Assembly (NCBI RefSeq): GCF_025420585.1
Contig: NZ_JAOEGB010000038.1
Coordinates: 1-59,170 of the forward strand
DNA: 59,170 nucleotides
From: Planotetraspora sp. A-T 1434
GTDB taxonomy: Bacteria; Actinomycetota; Actinomycetes; Streptosporangiales; Streptosporangiaceae
Direction of reading: 5' to 3'
Under the pieces are notes generated by a model. The model saw nothing but the letters and a program-made list of their open reading frames with translations. It ran no database searches and was not told where the DNA came from. Below, piece by piece: positions 9,154-17,136 of this stretch. Position 1 is the first letter of the stretch; every line of letters starts with the position of its first letter. The position numbers were made by a program, and so were the translations under genes.

Positions 9154-10074
9154 CAGTGGGCCTGAGCGGGGCCGTCGTTCTGAGCTTCTCGGGCCGCGTG
9201 TGCTGGAGTGCAGGCCCTTGGCTGACGGAGAAGCGGGGATCGTTCCTGCCGCCCAGGTAGGCACCAGCGTACTCCCGCAGAGCCACTCACTGATGCCGTT
9301 TATGGGAGAGCGGCACATGGCCGCCGCCCTGCGGCAGTGCGGGCGGCGCCGCTCCTGCCCCGGTGCCGACGGCATCACCTGGGCGGACTATCGGCGGGCC
9401 GCCGCCGTCCGGATCCCCCGCCTGGCTCGGGCACTACGGGAGGGAACGTGGCGACCGGGACCGCTGCGCATCAACCCGCTCCCCACCTACTCCGGTAAGG
9501 AGCTTCCCTGCGTGATTCCCACTGTGGAGGACCGGTTGGTGCATCGCGCGATGCGCAACGCCGTGGAGCCGGTCCTGGAGGCGGGAGTCTTCGCCGACTG
9601 GGTGTCCGGCTATCGCCCGGGCCGCAACCGCATCACCGCGCTCCGTCAGGCGATGGCCTTGGCCGACCAGGGCTTCACCTGGGTCGCGGACGTCGACGTC
9701 GCGCACGTCTCACACGGGTCCGACCCCGAGCAGGTCACGAGCTGGCTAGCCGTGCATGTCCACGACGGCACGTTCCTGGACCGGTTCCGGACCGCCCTCG
9801 CGGGCCTGCTTCCTCCCCGCTGGCGCCCGGCACGGGCGTGTCCCCCTTGCTGATCAACCTGCGGCTGTCCCGCGCCGACCGGCTGCTCCCGGACCTGCGC
9901 CTTGTCCGGTTCGCCGACAACTACTGCGCTTTCGCGGCGAGCCGTACGGAGGCCGAAAGAGCGATGGAACGCGTCCTGGACGCCCTGGAGGCGATCGGGA
10001 TGACCGCGAACCCGGCGAAGAGCCGCGTCCGGGAGAACGCATGTGCGGAGGACCTTTTCCTGATCGCTGGATGA
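9143..10074 (+). pseudogene. Divergent reverse transcriptase, frameshifted (about 310 aa)
   Basis: RNA-directed DNA polymerase core with no maturase or endonuclease domain. Visible RT blocks are ADGITWADYRR, LPCVIPTVEDRLVHRAMRN, VSGYRPGRN, motif A WVADVDVAHV, then in the next frame motif B GTGVSPLLINLRL and motif C RFADNYCAF. The frame changes near 9808-9815, and restoring one base gives a continuous protein. Motif C reads FADN where most RTs have YADD, so the second catalytic Asp is Asn; the usual aromatic of motif A appears to be His. The motif B Ser-Pro is not the Ser-Gln of diversity-generating retroelements. The ATG sits inside queE, with GGAGG at 9132-9136. It is not a group II intron: no ribozyme domains flank it. 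Confidence 0.75.
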
Positions 10075-10094
10075 CCACGAAGGGAGGCAGAACC

Positions 10095-10621
10095 ATGGAA
10101 GTCACCTGGACAATCGTCCCCAGCGGAATCTGCCGGTACGGGGACGAAGGCCGCCCCGTCGAGATCCCGCCCTTGTACTGGAGCGCCACCCCTGTCGCCG
10201 ACGACAGCGGCCATCCGCTGACGGGGCTGAACCACGAGGAGGCCGCCGCCACGGCGCGCACTCTGGGCGGACGCCTGCCGAAGTCGGCGGAGTGGGAGTG
10301 GATGGCGGCCGGGCCGGAGCGGCGGCTGTACCCCTGGGGCGACCAGCCATGGCGGCCTGAGCTGGCCAACCTGCGGGAATCGATGCTCGGGCAGCCCGGT
10401 CCCGTCGGCGCTCACCCTGCGGGCGCCACCCCGCTTGGCCTGCTGGACGTGGCGGGCAAGTGTGGGAGTGGACAGGCACGACCATCATGGGAGGCGGGGC
10501 TCTCATCCGCGGAGGGTCCTTCGCCTCGCCGCCCCTCTACGCCCAGTGCACCTTTCTCAACGCCGCCCCGGTCGAGCTGCGCTCGCGGGGAATCAGCTTC
10601 CGGGTGGTGCGTGAAGCGTGA
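10095..10621 (+). pseudogene. Small FGE-sulfatase/C-type-lectin-fold protein, frameshifted
   Basis: About 175 residues once one missing base near 10461 is restored. The first frame shows SUMF1/FGE-family marks: LNHEEAAATARTLGGRLPKSAEWEWMAAG, RLYPWGDQPW and LGLLDVAG. After the shift the second frame continues WEWTGTT, RGGSFASPP and GISFRVVREA, exactly the family end. The canonical FGE catalytic cysteine pair is not kept (Ser in GGSFAS), so formylglycine synthesis is unlikely; a binding or structural role is more plausible. The ATG at 10095 has GGAGG at 10083-10087 (an in-frame ATG at 10071 is an alternative). It lies 20 nt after the RT and overlaps the next gene as GTGA. Confidence 0.75.
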
Positions 10622-11046
10622 ACCTCGTCATCGTGGGATGCTCCCGCCGCAAGAGGGACACCGCCGTTCCGGTGCCCGCGCTCGACCTCTACGAGGGCGG
10701 TTGCGTCCCCTCGCTGCGCCGACGCGTCGGGCAGCTCCCGGGGCTGCGCCGCCAGGTCCGCATCCTGTCCGCGGAACACGGCCTCGTCGACCCGGACCGG
10801 CCGCTACTGCCCTACGACCGGGTGCTGACCCACGTTCGCGCGGTCGAGTTGCGCTCCCTCACCGCCGCCGTGCTCGCCAGGGAGTTCGAGCTGTCCGGAA
10901 CGCCCGCCAAGGCCCTGGTGATCGCCGAGCCGCTCTACCAGAGCGTCGTACGCGACCACCTGCTCGGCATCCCGCTCCACGTCCTCGACGACCCGCGCGA
11001 CTGGGCGTCTGTCTCGGCCGTTCTCGACTCCTGGGGGTGGCCGTGA
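10618..11046 (+). CDS. DUF6884 family protein
   Basis: 142 residues starting VIVGCSRRKRDT and containing the family signature ILSAEHGLVDPDRPLLPYDR. DUF6884 proteins are a widespread prokaryotic group of unknown function with a nucleotide-binding-like alpha/beta core. No catalytic residue can be assigned. Start GTG overlaps the FGE stop (GTGA), and its own stop overlaps the glycosyltransferase start, so it is made stoichiometrically with the operon. Confidence 0.75.
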   Translation: MNLVIVGCSRRKRDTAVPVPALDLYEGGCVPSLRRRVGQLPGLRRQVRILSAEHGLVDPDRPLLPYDRVLTHVRAVELRSLTAAVLAREFELSGTPAKALVIAEPLYQSVVRDHLLGIPLHVLDDPRDWASVSAVLDSWGWP

Positions 11047-12044
11047 CCGAGTCACTCCGCGCTCTGTTGAAATGCCGGGGCAACGACCACCGCAGGCTGA
11101 CCCGTCGTTTCGAGGCCGAGAACGGGCACGGGTGGCACGAGCCCGGAGCCGTCTCGGCGAACTCGGACGTGTCGGTGGTGATTCCGGCGTTCAACGTCGG
11201 ACACTGCCTCCGCCCCGTCCTCGACGCCCTGGCCGCGCAGACGCTCGCATCCGAGGTCGTCGTGGTCGACGATGCCAGCACCGACGGCACCACCGACATC
11301 GCCCGATCCCACCCAGTCGTCGACCGGCTCATCCGGCTTCCTGCCCGCGGGGGCGCCGCAACGGCACGCAACGTCGGTACGGCCGCCGCCACCGGAAGCA
11401 CGATCGTCTTCCTCGACGCCGACGTGATCATCCCAGCCCACGTGGTCGCGGACATCGCTGCCAGGGCCACCAGCGACGCGGTGCTCGTCGGCTTCCGGCA
11501 CAACATCGCGCACGGCGTCGAGTTGCCCCTGGCGCCCGATATCCGTGCCGACCACCGCGTCACCTGGCGACCGCCCGCGGGCAGGCCGCTGATGTACTCG
11601 GGGATCGTCCTCGATCACCCCCTCGACGGCCGGCCGCTGGCCGATACGCGTGATCTGGTCGACCTCGGTTATGGGCGGACGTATTACGACTGGGACCTGC
11701 CCAGGATGGTCGTCACGGCCCTGCTTGCCGTACCCCGGCCAGCGCTTTTCGACGTCGGCGGGTTCGACCCGGAGTTCGGCCGGCTCGGCTGGGGCATGGA
11801 GGACACCCATCTCGGCGCGAAACTCATCGCCGCCGGGCTGCTCATCGTCCCGCTGCGGCAGGCCGTCGGTTTCCACCTCGACCCCCCGGACGCTGCCGCC
11901 GTCTGGCAGGCCAAGCTCGCCACCTGGCCCTCGACGCTGCGCCACTATCGCCGCCTGCTGGAAGCACCGATGCCACGCGACCCGGCCGCTTCCTTCGCCG
12001 CCACCGCACACCGCCTGCTCTCCCGATGCGAGGTATATCGATGA
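11043..12044 (+). CDS. GT2-family glycosyltransferase
   Basis: 333 residues. A GT-A fold is indicated by SVVIPAFNVGHCL, VVVVDDASTDGTTDIA, ARNVGTAAATGSTIVFLDADV (the DxD-like LDAD binds metal and the sugar nucleotide), and the acceptor-side GGFDPEFGRLGWGMEDTHLG (ED motif). The GTG start at 11043 overlaps the previous stop (GTGA); the frame is open far upstream but that part is antisense or out-of-frame to real genes. No membrane segments, so it is cytosolic. Donor and acceptor are unknown; context suggests a deazapurine or nucleic-acid-linked sugar. Confidence 0.88.
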   Translation: MTESLRALLKCRGNDHRRLTRRFEAENGHGWHEPGAVSANSDVSVVIPAFNVGHCLRPVLDALAAQTLASEVVVVDDASTDGTTDIARSHPVVDRLIRLPARGGAATARNVGTAAATGSTIVFLDADVIIPAHVVADIAARATSDAVLVGFRHNIAHGVELPLAPDIRADHRVTWRPPAGRPLMYSGIVLDHPLDGRPLADTRDLVDLGYGRTYYDWDLPRMVVTALLAVPRPALFDVGGFDPEFGRLGWGMEDTHLGAKLIAAGLLIVPLRQAVGFHLDPPDAAAVWQAKLATWPSTLRHYRRLLEAPMPRDPAASFAATAHRLLSRCEVYR

Positions 12045-12985
12045 TGCGAACCTTCCGCGTTGCCGAACGGGAAGGAACGACGCTGGTCCACGACCCGGCC
12101 ACCGGCCTCACCCACCGGCCCAGCCGCGGCCTGCCGACCGGACGTCTGGCATTGGACGCCCGCGAGATCGGCCATTGGCCGGTCGTCCATCCCTCCGCCT
12201 GTGACGGGTCAACCCCTGTCAGCGTCTGCTGGTCACCCGTCGTCCGCTGCAACCTGCACTGCCCGCACTGCCTGGACGATAAGAACATCGCAGAGCTCGG
12301 TAGCGCCGACCGCCACAGGATCGCCCGCCTCGTCGGCGAGACGGACATTCTCGGCGTGGACATCTCGGGTGGCGAGCCGCTCCTGCTGGCCGACCTCGTC
12401 GGCCTGGCGGACGAGCTGACTTCGGCAGGCTGCGTCGTCAGCGTTACCACCAACGGCTGGCATCTCCGGCGGCGCGCCGCCGAACTCGCGGACCACGTCG
12501 ACGCCCTGAAGGTCAGCCTGGACGGCCCCACCGCGCTCATCCACGACGCCTGGCGCGGAAAGGGTTCCTTCAACCGCGCAATCGATGGCATCAAGGAGGC
12601 CGTCACCGTAGGCCTGACGGTGCAAATCCATTCCGTGCTCATGGCGTCCAACCGCACCCTCGCCCAGGACCTGGTACGGCTCGCGCAGCGCCTTGGCGCG
12701 AACGGCGTCACTTTCCTCCAGATGCTGCCGATCGGCGAGGCCGTACGGCTCGGTGGAGAGGAGATGCTGAGCGACAGCGAGGCACGCGCAATCGTCGACG
12801 GTCTTGAGGTGCCCGGCGATTTGTCGGTCCGGCTGCGCACCCGGGACGGCGCGGGCGGGTTCACCGTCATCCGGGCCGACGGACAGGTGTGGCGCAACAA
12901 CCGGCCTGCGGAGCGCATCGAGACGCTGCGTGCTCTCCGTACCTCGGCCGACCTCGCCTTGACCGGCCCGGACGGCTCCGCATGA
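12041..12985 (+). CDS. Radical SAM protein
   Basis: 314 residues. The cluster motif CNLHCPHC places cysteines at 70, 74 and 77, with DISGGEPLLLADL as the SAM-binding GGEP and later VSLDGPTALIHDAWRGKGSF, as in MoaA/PqqE-like enzymes. No SPASM cysteines are seen at the C-terminus. The sequence differs from QueE, so it performs a second radical step, perhaps on a deazapurine or sugar. The ATG at 12041 overlaps the preceding stop (ATGA); an upstream in-frame ATG at 12026 is possible. Confidence 0.85.
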   Translation: MMRTFRVAEREGTTLVHDPATGLTHRPSRGLPTGRLALDAREIGHWPVVHPSACDGSTPVSVCWSPVVRCNLHCPHCLDDKNIAELGSADRHRIARLVGETDILGVDISGGEPLLLADLVGLADELTSAGCVVSVTTNGWHLRRRAAELADHVDALKVSLDGPTALIHDAWRGKGSFNRAIDGIKEAVTVGLTVQIHSVLMASNRTLAQDLVRLAQRLGANGVTFLQMLPIGEAVRLGGEEMLSDSEARAIVDGLEVPGDLSVRLRTRDGAGGFTVIRADGQVWRNNRPAERIETLRALRTSADLALTGPDGSA

Positions 12986-13542
12986 GCCCCGCGAGGACCG
13001 GCACCGAGCAACGCGTCTTCGAGCAGAGGCGCCTGTGGCGGATGGCGCCAGGCGGCTACCGCGCCGCCACACGCCTGCTGGCCGAGGCCGCGCTGGAACG
13101 CCTCGGCTGCGTTCCCCTGGTCATCGGGATCGCCAACGGCGGGCGGGCTCCCGCGCTCACGATCGCTATGGAGCTGGGAGCTTCGACCGAGATGATCACG
13201 GCCAGGCACAACCCCGACGACTCGGTTGGCCTGCCCGCCACCGGGGAAATCACCTGCGATCTCGGCACGCTCTCCTCTCGGATGCCGCTACGGGGGTCGA
13301 TCCTGCTCGTGGACGACATCTGCGGCAGCGGCGGTACGTTGAAAGCGGTCATCGCGGCCCTGCAGGTGCCGGAAAACGTGATCTGCACAGCCACGTTGTG
13401 CCGTAACACCGGGGCACCAGAAGGGCTGCCCGACCTGTACGTCTGGGACGTAGCCGACTGGGTCGTGTTCCCCTGGGAACGGCTCCCCCACGGACGCGCC
13501 TTCACCCCGTTGCCCCCGCCGCAGGAGGTGCGGGGAGCATGA
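12982..13542 (+). CDS. Phosphoribosyltransferase (type I PRTase)
   Basis: 186 residues with the PRPP loop ILLVDDICGSGGT near residue 110 and the PPi-loop region VIGIANGGRAPALTIA. In preQ0-derived nucleoside antibiotics such as toyocamycin, a PRTase is thought to attach preQ0 to ribose phosphate; that would fit here, but other purine-like bases are equally possible. Coupled on both sides by ATGA overlaps. The N-terminal 20 residues are Arg-rich and variable. Confidence 0.83.
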   Translation: MSPARTGTEQRVFEQRRLWRMAPGGYRAATRLLAEAALERLGCVPLVIGIANGGRAPALTIAMELGASTEMITARHNPDDSVGLPATGEITCDLGTLSSRMPLRGSILLVDDICGSGGTLKAVIAALQVPENVICTATLCRNTGAPEGLPDLYVWDVADWVVFPWERLPHGRAFTPLPPPQEVRGA

Positions 13543-14603
13543 TCGCATTCGTGCTGGCTTCGTACGCCCCCGACACCCCGGCCGGGATCGAACGGGCCAC
13601 CGCCGCCTTGGCCGCCGGCCTCCGGATGCGTGGCCACGACACGCTCATCATCTCGGCAGCCGCGGAAGCCGCGGACATCGTGCGGCTGGAATCCCTGCGG
13701 GTGACCTTCCCCATGGAGGACCCAGCGCTGCGCCTTGCCATCGAGGCGTCCTCCGTCTCCGACGAGATCGCCGAGATCCTCAACCGGCATCGCGCTGACG
13801 TCGTCGTCTATACCGACGCGCTGTGGGGACTCGGACGGGCCATGGCCGATCATCCGGCTCGCAAGGTGCTGGCCGTACACGTCATGGGACACGACGAGGA
13901 TCTCCGTCCGGCGCTGGCGACCGCGGACACCGTCATCGCTCCCTCGGCCATCGTGCTCCGCGAGGCCGCCCAACTCGGCTACAAAACCTGTGGGTGGCAG
14001 GTCGTACCGAACTGCCTGCTGTACGACGAGGCCGCGTGGCTCGATCAGCGTTGGCGCGAACGGGTCCGGGCACACGGCCCGATCCGCGTCCTGGCCCGCT
14101 CGGCCCCGGAGAAGGGCGTCGCCGAACTCCTCGACCACCTCCCGCAACTGGACCGGCGCGTGGAGGTGATGCTGGCCGGCGCCCCGTTCGAGCAGCCGAA
14201 CGGCCGGAACGATGAGGTGCTCCGCCACTGTCTCAGCATCGAAGCCCCGTGCCTAACGGTGCGGGAGGGCGGACTGGCGTGGCGGCACGTGCCGACCTGG
14301 CTGGCCGGGGCCGCGGTGGTCATCGTGCCGTCGCTCGCCGAGACCTTCGGCCTGGTCGCACTGGAGGCGATGAACGTCGGCACCCCGGTGGTCGCCTACG
14401 ACGTCGGCAACCTGCCCGAACTCATCGGCGCCGGCGGCGTCATCGTCAAGCGGGACGAGGGTCCCTACGGACTGTGGCAAGCCGCCATGGCGATCACTCA
14501 AGATCCGATAACCTACCTGCGCACGTCACGGGCTGCGTACTACCAATCGCGGGACTTCCGGCCCACCACTGTCGCTGACACATTTTTGAAGGCGGTCCGG
14601 TGA
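13539..14603 (+). CDS. GT4-family glycosyltransferase
   Basis: 354 residues, GT-B fold. The N-terminus is FVLASYAPDTPAGIERATAALAAGL and the C-terminal sugar-nucleotide site is ETFGLVALEAMNVGTPVVAY, the E-x7-E type motif of GT4 retaining enzymes, followed by DVGNLPELIG. The acceptor is unknown. The operon thus carries one GT-A and one GT-B glycosyltransferase. ATGA overlap with the PRTase and GTGA overlap with the exonuclease. Confidence 0.88.
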   Translation: MIAFVLASYAPDTPAGIERATAALAAGLRMRGHDTLIISAAAEAADIVRLESLRVTFPMEDPALRLAIEASSVSDEIAEILNRHRADVVVYTDALWGLGRAMADHPARKVLAVHVMGHDEDLRPALATADTVIAPSAIVLREAAQLGYKTCGWQVVPNCLLYDEAAWLDQRWRERVRAHGPIRVLARSAPEKGVAELLDHLPQLDRRVEVMLAGAPFEQPNGRNDEVLRHCLSIEAPCLTVREGGLAWRHVPTWLAGAAVVIVPSLAETFGLVALEAMNVGTPVVAYDVGNLPELIGAGGVIVKRDEGPYGLWQAAMAITQDPITYLRTSRAAYYQSRDFRPTTVADTFLKAVR

Positions 14604-15442
14604 TGGAAGTTCCTCTGCTGCTGGTCGACGGCCACAACCTGGTCTGGCGGGCGACCTTTGGCTTCCCGGCTCCAATCCACTCCCGTGACAAGACGCGCGA
14701 GCTCACTGGCGTCTTCGGGTTCTTCGCTCTGCTTCGCGTGGCCATCCGCGACGAGCTGACCCAGCCACCGGAGGTCGCCGTCGTCTTCGACGGCCAGTAC
14801 GGCTCGGCGGCCCGCAAGGACGCCGACTCGGCGTACAAGGCCAACCGCCCCGCCGACGAGGCCATGCTCAAGCCGATCCTCGCCCTGCCCGACGTCAAAC
14901 GCGGCCTCGACGCGTACGGCATCGGCTGGCTGGAGATCGACGACGCCGAGGCCGACGACGTCATCGCCACCGTCGTCCACCGCAACCCGGGCAGGCCGCG
15001 GCTGATCATGTCCGGCGACCGAGACTTCTACCAACTGCTCACCGACGATGTGCACGTCCTCAACACCGCCATGCACCCGGGCAAACGTCACGTCGGCCCC
15101 GCCCACGTCATCGAGCGATACGGCGTGACGCCAGCACAATGGCCGTGCTTTCGGGCGCTGTGCGGCGACCCGTCCGACAACATCCCCGGCGTACACGGGA
15201 TTGGCCCGACGACCGCCGCCCGGCTCCTGGCCGACGGCCTCACTCTGGAGGACCTGCCGTCCTCCGGACGGCTGAACGGCGCCAAAGGCCGGCGGATCCA
15301 GGACGCGTACGACCAGGTCCTGGCGTGGCGGGCACTGATCCGCACCCGGACCGACCTCACCCTGCCGTACCGGCCGAGCGGGACGCCGGGCCCGCAGCTG
15401 CCCAAGCCGGCGGAGGTCGTCGAGAAGCTGGGGCTGTGGTGA
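14600..15442 (+). CDS. FEN/Pol I-type 5'-3' exonuclease
   Basis: 280 residues matching the stand-alone 5' nuclease domain of DNA polymerase I. Metal-binding acidic motifs are LLVDGHNLVWR, YKANRP, IDDAEADDVIA and MSGDRDFYQLL. The helix-three-turn-helix DNA-binding segment is GDPSDNIPGVHGIGPTTAARLL. No polymerase domain follows. It would cleave 5' flaps or RNA/DNA hybrids. With a reverse transcriptase five genes upstream, primer or template removal is a natural idea, but this is inference. Start GTG 14600 gives the GTGA overlap used throughout the operon; ATG 14603 is the alternative. Confidence 0.88.
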   Translation: MMEVPLLLVDGHNLVWRATFGFPAPIHSRDKTRELTGVFGFFALLRVAIRDELTQPPEVAVVFDGQYGSAARKDADSAYKANRPADEAMLKPILALPDVKRGLDAYGIGWLEIDDAEADDVIATVVHRNPGRPRLIMSGDRDFYQLLTDDVHVLNTAMHPGKRHVGPAHVIERYGVTPAQWPCFRALCGDPSDNIPGVHGIGPTTAARLLADGLTLEDLPSSGRLNGAKGRRIQDAYDQVLAWRALIRTRTDLTLPYRPSGTPGPQLPKPAEVVEKLGLW

Positions 15443-16050
15443 GCCCGGGATCGGTGCTCGCCGTCATGGCCCACCCGGACGACGCCGAACTGTGGGCCGG
15501 CGGCACGCTCGCGCTGCACGCGGCCGCCGGTGCGAAGGTCACCGTCGCCGTACGAGCCCACGATCAGGTCCGGGACGCGGAGGCCGCCGCCGGGGCATCC
15601 GTGCTGGGTGTGGAGCTTCGCCTGCTTCCCGAGATGAGTCCGGACGCGGTCGCGACGCTGCTCACCGATCTACGCCCCGAAGTTGTGATCACTCATGCGT
15701 CCAGGGATGTCCATCCCGACCACCGGCAGGCAGGCCTGGCCGTTCTCGACGCCCTGCCGCACGTGGTGATCGCGACCGGCCACCCGCAGCGGTTGTACGC
15801 GTGCGAGTCCTACAACGGGCTCACCCTCGACGGACCGACGGCACCGCACACGATCGTCGACATCAGCGCGACCTTCACCCGGAAGATGCGCGCCCTCACC
15901 GTCCATCGATCCCAGCCCATCACCGAGCACTTCGGGCCCATGGCCGAGACTCTCGCCCGCCTGCACGGCGCGCGGATCAGTGCTGCGTACGGCGAGGCGT
16001 TCACCCCCGTCCCCGTGCTCGGACGGGTCCCCGCAGCCCATTTCCTGTGA
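15439..16050 (+). CDS. PIG-L family deacetylase
   Basis: 203 residues. The zinc motif AHPDDAELWAGGTLAL lies at the N-terminus and the second metal motif is HPDHRQAG. The family removes N-acetyl groups from GlcNAc-linked substrates (MshB, GlcNAc-PI deacetylase, antibiotic tailoring). GTG start with GTGA overlap; the frame extends upstream but there it is a shadow of the exonuclease. In this operon it would follow a glycosyltransferase to expose an amine. Confidence 0.87.
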   Translation: MSPGSVLAVMAHPDDAELWAGGTLALHAAAGAKVTVAVRAHDQVRDAEAAAGASVLGVELRLLPEMSPDAVATLLTDLRPEVVITHASRDVHPDHRQAGLAVLDALPHVVIATGHPQRLYACESYNGLTLDGPTAPHTIVDISATFTRKMRALTVHRSQPITEHFGPMAETLARLHGARISAAYGEAFTPVPVLGRVPAAHFL

Positions 16051-16068
16051 CCTCCCCGGAGGGCCATG

Positions 16069-17136
16069 ATGGCGCTCGATTTCTACCAATACAGTCGGCT
16101 CACCGCCGAGGCCCAGGCTCGTCTCGCGGAAGAGGTGATCGCCTCCGGTCGGCTCGGTTCCATCGGCGGGTTCTATGTGCCCCTGCTCGAGACCGCCGTG
16201 GCCATGCGTACCGGACGCGCGCACGCGGTCGCGATGGCCAGTGCGACGGCGGCGTTGGAAGTGACGCTGCGTGCCCTTGGCGTCGGGGCGGGCAGCGAGG
16301 TCGTCGTTCCCGCCTTCGGCTGGGTCTCGGTCGGCGCGGCGGTCACCGCCACCGGCGCCGCCGTACACGTCGCCGCGGTGGGTCAGAGTCTGACCCCATC
16401 CTGGGAGCAGGTCGCAGACGCGCTGTCACCCGCCACGGCAGCCGTCGTCATCGCCCACCTGCGCGGCACGCCCGCAGCCCACATCGCCCGGATCACCGCC
16501 GAGCTACGTGAGCGCGGCGTTCCCCTCATAGAGGACTGCGCGCAGGCGTGGGGCGTGCCGGCGGCTGGGTCCCACGGCACGGCCGCGTTCTTCTCCACCC
16601 AGGCCTACAAGCTCATTGCCACGGGCGAGGGCGGGATCGTGGTCTGCGACGATCTCATCCTCATGGCGGGCATCCGCGCTCTGTCCGGAGACACCCGGGT
16701 ACGGACGCCGGAGCCCGTCTGGCGAGGCAACACCCGAATGCCGGAGATCATCGCCGCACTGGCGATCCCGCAGCTGGAACGTTTGGACGCGTTGTTGGAA
16801 GGACTACGCGCGTTGCAACGCCCTGCCGCTGAACTGCTCGGCAAAATGGGAGCGGTCCTTCCGATCGAAGGCGGCAACGGATGCCATGTCGGGGTGTGGT
16901 GCGACACCCCCCAGTCCGCCGCCACGTTGTCCGCCCGGCTCAACGCCCTCGGCCTCCGCAACTGGCACCCCACCGTAGGTGACCTCCATATCTGCGACGC
17001 CTGGCCCGTCCAGACCTCCTCGCCAGACTGGGGGCGGTACCTCGACATTCAGATTCCCTACCTAAAAGGCGACGCACGTCAGGCGTTCCTCGACCTGCTC
17101 CAACAGGCGATCACGTTTGCGGAGAGTCCGGCATGA
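16069..17136 (+). CDS. DegT/DnrJ/EryC1 PLP-dependent sugar aminotransferase
   Basis: 355 residues. PLP-site features are ALEVTLRALGVGAGSEVVVP, LIEDCAQAWG, and the lysine segment FFSTQAYKLIATGEGG, where Lys forms the Schiff base. The family aminates nucleotide-keto-sugars. The second of two adjacent ATGs (16069) has the better spacing to GGAGGG at 16058-16063; 16066 is the alternative. With the Gfo/Idh oxidoreductase next door, it could form an oxidation-transamination pair for aminosugar synthesis. Confidence 0.87.
   Translation: MALDFYQYSRLTAEAQARLAEEVIASGRLGSIGGFYVPLLETAVAMRTGRAHAVAMASATAALEVTLRALGVGAGSEVVVPAFGWVSVGAAVTATGAAVHVAAVGQSLTPSWEQVADALSPATAAVVIAHLRGTPAAHIARITAELRERGVPLIEDCAQAWGVPAAGSHGTAAFFSTQAYKLIATGEGGIVVCDDLILMAGIRALSGDTRVRTPEPVWRGNTRMPEIIAALAIPQLERLDALLEGLRALQRPAAELLGKMGAVLPIEGGNGCHVGVWCDTPQSAATLSARLNALGLRNWHPTVGDLHICDAWPVQTSSPDWGRYLDIQIPYLKGDARQAFLDLLQQAITFAESPA

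Noticed and set aside
9143-10621. Classical diversity-generating retroelement
   Set aside because: No template/variable repeat pair seen, no Avd-type accessory gene, and motif B has Ser-Pro rather than Ser-Gln.
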